From contig JAGWVO010000154.1 in NCBI GenBank assembly GCA_018970845.1, positions 1-8,260 of the forward strand: a stretch of DNA of 8,260 nt. The letters run 5' to 3'. A program made the translations under genes and the position numbers. This document shows, piece by piece, positions 6,161-8,260 of this stretch. Every line of letters begins with the position of its first letter. Positions within the stretch are counted from its first letter, which is position 1. Origin of the DNA: Planctomycetota bacterium. GTDB lineage: Bacteria > Planctomycetota > Planctomycetia > Gemmatales > Gemmataceae. The notes under the pieces are model-generated. The model did not search any database. It had not been told where the DNA came from and saw only the letters and a program-made list of their open reading frames with translations.

Positions 6161-7353
6161 GCCAGTCAACCAAGCCGCGAATCGTGCCCATGCCGGGGCC
6201 AGCCGACGAGACATCGCCACCGGAACCCCGCCGCCCGAAGGCTGCGAGCAGGGGCAATCCCGTTCCCGTGTTGGTCGGACTGGGAATCCTGTTGGCGGGA
6301 GTCGCGGCACTGGTGGCAACCCAACCCGAACTCCTTGAATCGATTCCGATGCTCCGCAAGGGCGCGGGGCCCGGCGCCGAACTGCCAGGCGGGCCGGTAT
6401 CCGCCGCCGCGCTGGACGCCGAGGAACGAGTTGTTTGCGTGGCTTTCGTTGACGCTGAAAACGGGGTTGTGCCCCTTTATCCGCTGCAACCCGGTCGGGT
6501 TCTCAAGGTCGTGGCCAAGGAAGGCGAAACCGTGAAAACCGGCGCCACGCTCATGGAAATGGAAAACACCCTGGCGCGAGCCCAGTTGGCCGAAGCCGAG
6601 GCGGATGTCGCCGCGGGCGGCGAGCAGGTGAAGCAGGCCCTTCTTCTGGTTGAGCAGCAGAAACAATCGGTTTCCGCCCAGAAGGCAGGAATCGAGGCCA
6701 AGGAATTCGAACTGGGTTCGGCCAAGGCGAAACTCAAGCAATTGGAAAGCCTTGTGAAAAACAAGCTGGCCAAGCCCGAGGAACTGGAAAGCGCCTCCGA
6801 ATTGATGCGCGCCGGCGAAAAGGCCGTTGAGGTGGAGCAGGCCAAGCTGCGAGCGGCGCAAACGCTCAAGCCCGAGATCGCCGTTGAGCAGGCCCGCAAC
6901 GACCTCAAGGCCCGGGAGGCGCGGTTGGAAAAGGCTCGTTTCGCGCTGGAGGAGACCAAGATCAAGGCTCCCGCCGATGGCTCGGTGCTGAGATGGTATA
7001 TCCATGAGGGCGAAACCTTGGGGCCGGCCCCCCGCACTCCGGCGATGATGTTCTGCCGGGCCGGAAAAAAGGTGGTTCGCGCCGAGGTGGAGCAGGAATT
7101 CGCCCGTAGGGTTCATGCTGGACAAAAAGCCGAGATCCGTGACGACACCACCGTGAGCGGACCGGTTTACAACGGCAAGGTCACAAAGGTTTCGGACTGG
7201 TATTCGCATCGCCGTTCGATCATCCTTGAACCGCTCCAGTACAATGATGTGCGCACGCTGGAGTGCCTGATCGAAATCGAGGAGTCGGAAGGCAAGCCTC
7301 CCCTCCGGATCGGGCAACGGGTGCGCGTGAAACTCATGGGCAAGGGCACCTGA
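6157..7353 (+). CDS. HlyD/DevB-type membrane-fusion (periplasmic adaptor) protein
   Basis: A 398-residue adaptor that should sit in the inner membrane and reach across the periplasm. A proline-rich cytoplasmic tail (1-34) precedes one membrane helix (36-54). The first half of the lipoyl-like domain, YPLQPGRVLKVVAKEGETVK, is at 108-127. A long Ala/Glu/Lys/Gln-rich coiled-coil hairpin (about 140-267) turns near 199-211 (LVKNKLAKPEELE). The second lipoyl half, IKAPADGSVLRWYIHEGE, is at 269-286, and a beta-barrel region runs to the end. This is the classical adaptor plan. The canonical TolC-contact pattern R-x3-L-x6-S is not found at the hairpin tip: the positions before and after Leu204 are Val and Glu. 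The outer-membrane partner is therefore unclear, and no TolC gene lies in the window. The overlapping start (ATGA) ties it to the ATPase gene; AAGGA at 6144-6148 can serve as its ribosome site. Confidence 0.9.
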   Translation: MSQSTKPRIVPMPGPADETSPPEPRRPKAASRGNPVPVLVGLGILLAGVAALVATQPELLESIPMLRKGAGPGAELPGGPVSAAALDAEERVVCVAFVDAENGVVPLYPLQPGRVLKVVAKEGETVKTGATLMEMENTLARAQLAEAEADVAAGGEQVKQALLLVEQQKQSVSAQKAGIEAKEFELGSAKAKLKQLESLVKNKLAKPEELESASELMRAGEKAVEVEQAKLRAAQTLKPEIAVEQARNDLKAREARLEKARFALEETKIKAPADGSVLRWYIHEGETLGPAPRTPAMMFCRAGKKVVRAEVEQEFARRVHAGQKAEIRDDTTVSGPVYNGKVTKVSDWYSHRRSIILEPLQYNDVRTLECLIEIEESEGKPPLRIGQRVRVKLMGKGT

Positions 7354-7391
7354 CCGCCGGGGCCCGCCCCCACTTCTCGGGAAGGATTCCT

Positions 7392-7396
7392 GGAGG
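7392..7396 (+). promoter_or_regulatory. Strong ribosome binding site before a TTG start
   Basis: GGAGG lies 6 bases before TTG 7403. The TTG yields a full signal peptide with Arg4-Arg5; no ATG occurs in this frame before the mature part of the protein, so the site decides the start. Confidence 0.65.
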
Positions 7397-7402
7397 CAAA
7401 CC

Positions 7403-8239
7403 TTGGCCACCCGCCGATTATCTTCCGGCGTGAGCGCTTGCTCGTTCATTGTCTGCTGCCTGTGCGGATGCCTTGGCCCATCGTCCCAAGCCAACATGGC
7501 GTGGGCCACCGGCCTCGTGGCCCCGCAACCCCAAGGGCCGGCCGTTCCCGCCGGCGTGCCCGACGCCGAACGCATCAAGGGCGACCCAGTGGGCTTCCTG
7601 AAGGAATGCCTTGCCATCCAGGACGCCCGGATTCATGGTTATTCCTGCCTTTTGAGCAAGCAGGAGCGGATCAGCGGTTCGATGCAGCAACCCGAGGAAA
7701 TCTGGGTCGATTTCAGGGAAAAGCCCTTTTCCGTGCGGATGTCATGGCGCAGGGGTGCCGGAATCGCCAATTCCGCCCTTTATGTCGAGGGTGAGAACGA
7801 TGACAAGATTGTCGCGCAACCCCGGGGAATCCTCTCGTTGGCAGGGCAATTCGAGCGGGCGATCGACTCATCCGACGCCCAGCGCGGAAACCGTTATCGC
7901 ATTGATGGTTTCGGCATGAAGAAGGGCATGAAACGCACGCTTGCGGCTTGGGAGGCCGCCAAGGCCCGCAACGAACTGGTGATCGAATACCTTGGCATTC
8001 AAAGGCCGCCAGAATGTGATGAGAGGCCCTGCCATGTGCTGAGGCGACCGCGATATCCCAAGCCCGAGGAAGACGGCATCAGCGATCTCACCATTTGGAT
8101 CGATGCCGAGACGCGCCAGCAGGTTCGATCGGTGATGTTCAACGACAGGGGCAAGCTTCTCGGCTCGTATTCGTTCAGCGACATACGGATCAATCCGGCG
8201 TGGCCGGCCGACACCTTCAAGCGTTCAAGCCTGAAATAG
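7403..8239 (+). CDS. DUF1571 family exported protein, probable lipoprotein
   Basis: A 278-residue protein whose mature part matches DUF1571, a family known mainly from planctomycetes and of unknown function. The N-terminus has basic Arg4-Arg5, a hydrophobic stretch (about 10-22) unusually rich in Cys, and a lipobox-like L-C-G-C with Cys23 as the candidate lipidated residue; the Cys at -2 is atypical, and cleavage by signal peptidase I is an alternative. Family segments include an early SCLLSKQERI block, VDFREKPFSVRMSW (102-115), LYVEGENDDK, the KKGMKRTLAAWE helix, and a C-terminal IWIDAETRQQ (232-241) then SYSFSDIRINP. The order 'substrate, modified, then Asp-x-Glu-Thr strand, then Y-x-F-x-D-I-x-x-N-P' resembles LolA/RseB-type half-barrel proteins that bind lipid; this is my comparison, not a database result. 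It starts 49 bases after the adaptor gene and is probably in the same operon, which suggests a periplasmic or outer-membrane role linked to the exporter. Confidence 0.85.
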   Translation: MATRRLSSGVSACSFIVCCLCGCLGPSSQANMAWATGLVAPQPQGPAVPAGVPDAERIKGDPVGFLKECLAIQDARIHGYSCLLSKQERISGSMQQPEEIWVDFREKPFSVRMSWRRGAGIANSALYVEGENDDKIVAQPRGILSLAGQFERAIDSSDAQRGNRYRIDGFGMKKGMKRTLAAWEAAKARNELVIEYLGIQRPPECDERPCHVLRRPRYPKPEEDGISDLTIWIDAETRQQVRSVMFNDRGKLLGSYSFSDIRINPAWPADTFKRSSLK

Positions 8240-8260
8240 TCGCCGACCACCCCCACCCCC
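8240..8260. other. C-rich end of window
   Basis: After the TAG at 8237-8239 only 21 bases remain, ending in the C-rich repeat CCACCCCCACCCCC. It could be the start of an intergenic region. Nothing more can be said. Confidence 0.4.

Noticed and set aside
5264..6319. 351-codon open frame on the - strand opposite the ATPase
   Set aside because: The + strand carries every ABC ATPase motif in order, while this frame shows none of its own.
7354..7402. GC-rich GGGG/CCCC mini-hairpin (7359-7370) as a terminator before the DUF1571 gene
   Set aside because: The stem is only 4-5 bp, there is no T-tract, and the next gene has a strong ribosome site close behind, so it does not argue for an operon break.
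6166..7617. 483-codon open frame on the - strand opposite the adaptor gene
   Set aside because: It is a shadow of the adaptor's Ala/Glu/Lys coiled-coil codons, which read as Leu/Phe/Gly-rich on the other strand. It has no domain and no fitting context.

Overview
The window looks like part of a planctomycete (Planctomycetota) chromosome. It is GC-rich with strongly GC-biased third codon positions. It encodes a DUF6807 protein (the family once mislabelled 'PmoA') and a DUF1571 protein, two families that are characteristic of planctomycetes, DUF1571 especially. Genus cannot be read from the sequence. All seven genes lie on the + strand and no RNA gene, CRISPR array, insertion sequence or phage gene is visible.

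Layout. Positions 1-239 are non-coding and hold two short stem-loops; an upstream gene may end at the TAA at 32-34. Positions 240-1157 encode a DUF6807 protein. A 127-base gap with a nested inverted repeat follows. Then comes a tight pair: a short-chain dehydrogenase/reductase (1285-2088, GTG start) and a glutamine-dependent asparagine synthetase-like amidotransferase (2112-4091), 23 bases apart. A 91-base, AT-richer gap with inverted repeats (4092-4182) separates them from a second transcription unit. That unit encodes a DevC/FtsX-type ABC permease (4183-5307), its ATPase (5342-6160), a HlyD/DevB-type membrane-fusion adaptor (6157-7353, overlapping the ATPase by 4 bases) and a DUF1571 probable lipoprotein (7403-8239, TTG start).

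How they may work together. The last four genes read as one envelope export machine: inner-membrane permease, ATPase, periplasm-spanning adaptor, and an exported protein whose C-terminal half resembles LolA/RseB-type lipid-binding proteins. DevBCA-type exporters are known in cyanobacteria for glycolipid export, so a lipid-like or hydrophobic substrate is the best guess. The reductase and amidotransferase just upstream could modify such a substrate, but this link rests only on proximity and the two units are separated by a probable promoter region. DUF6807 may be unrelated to both.
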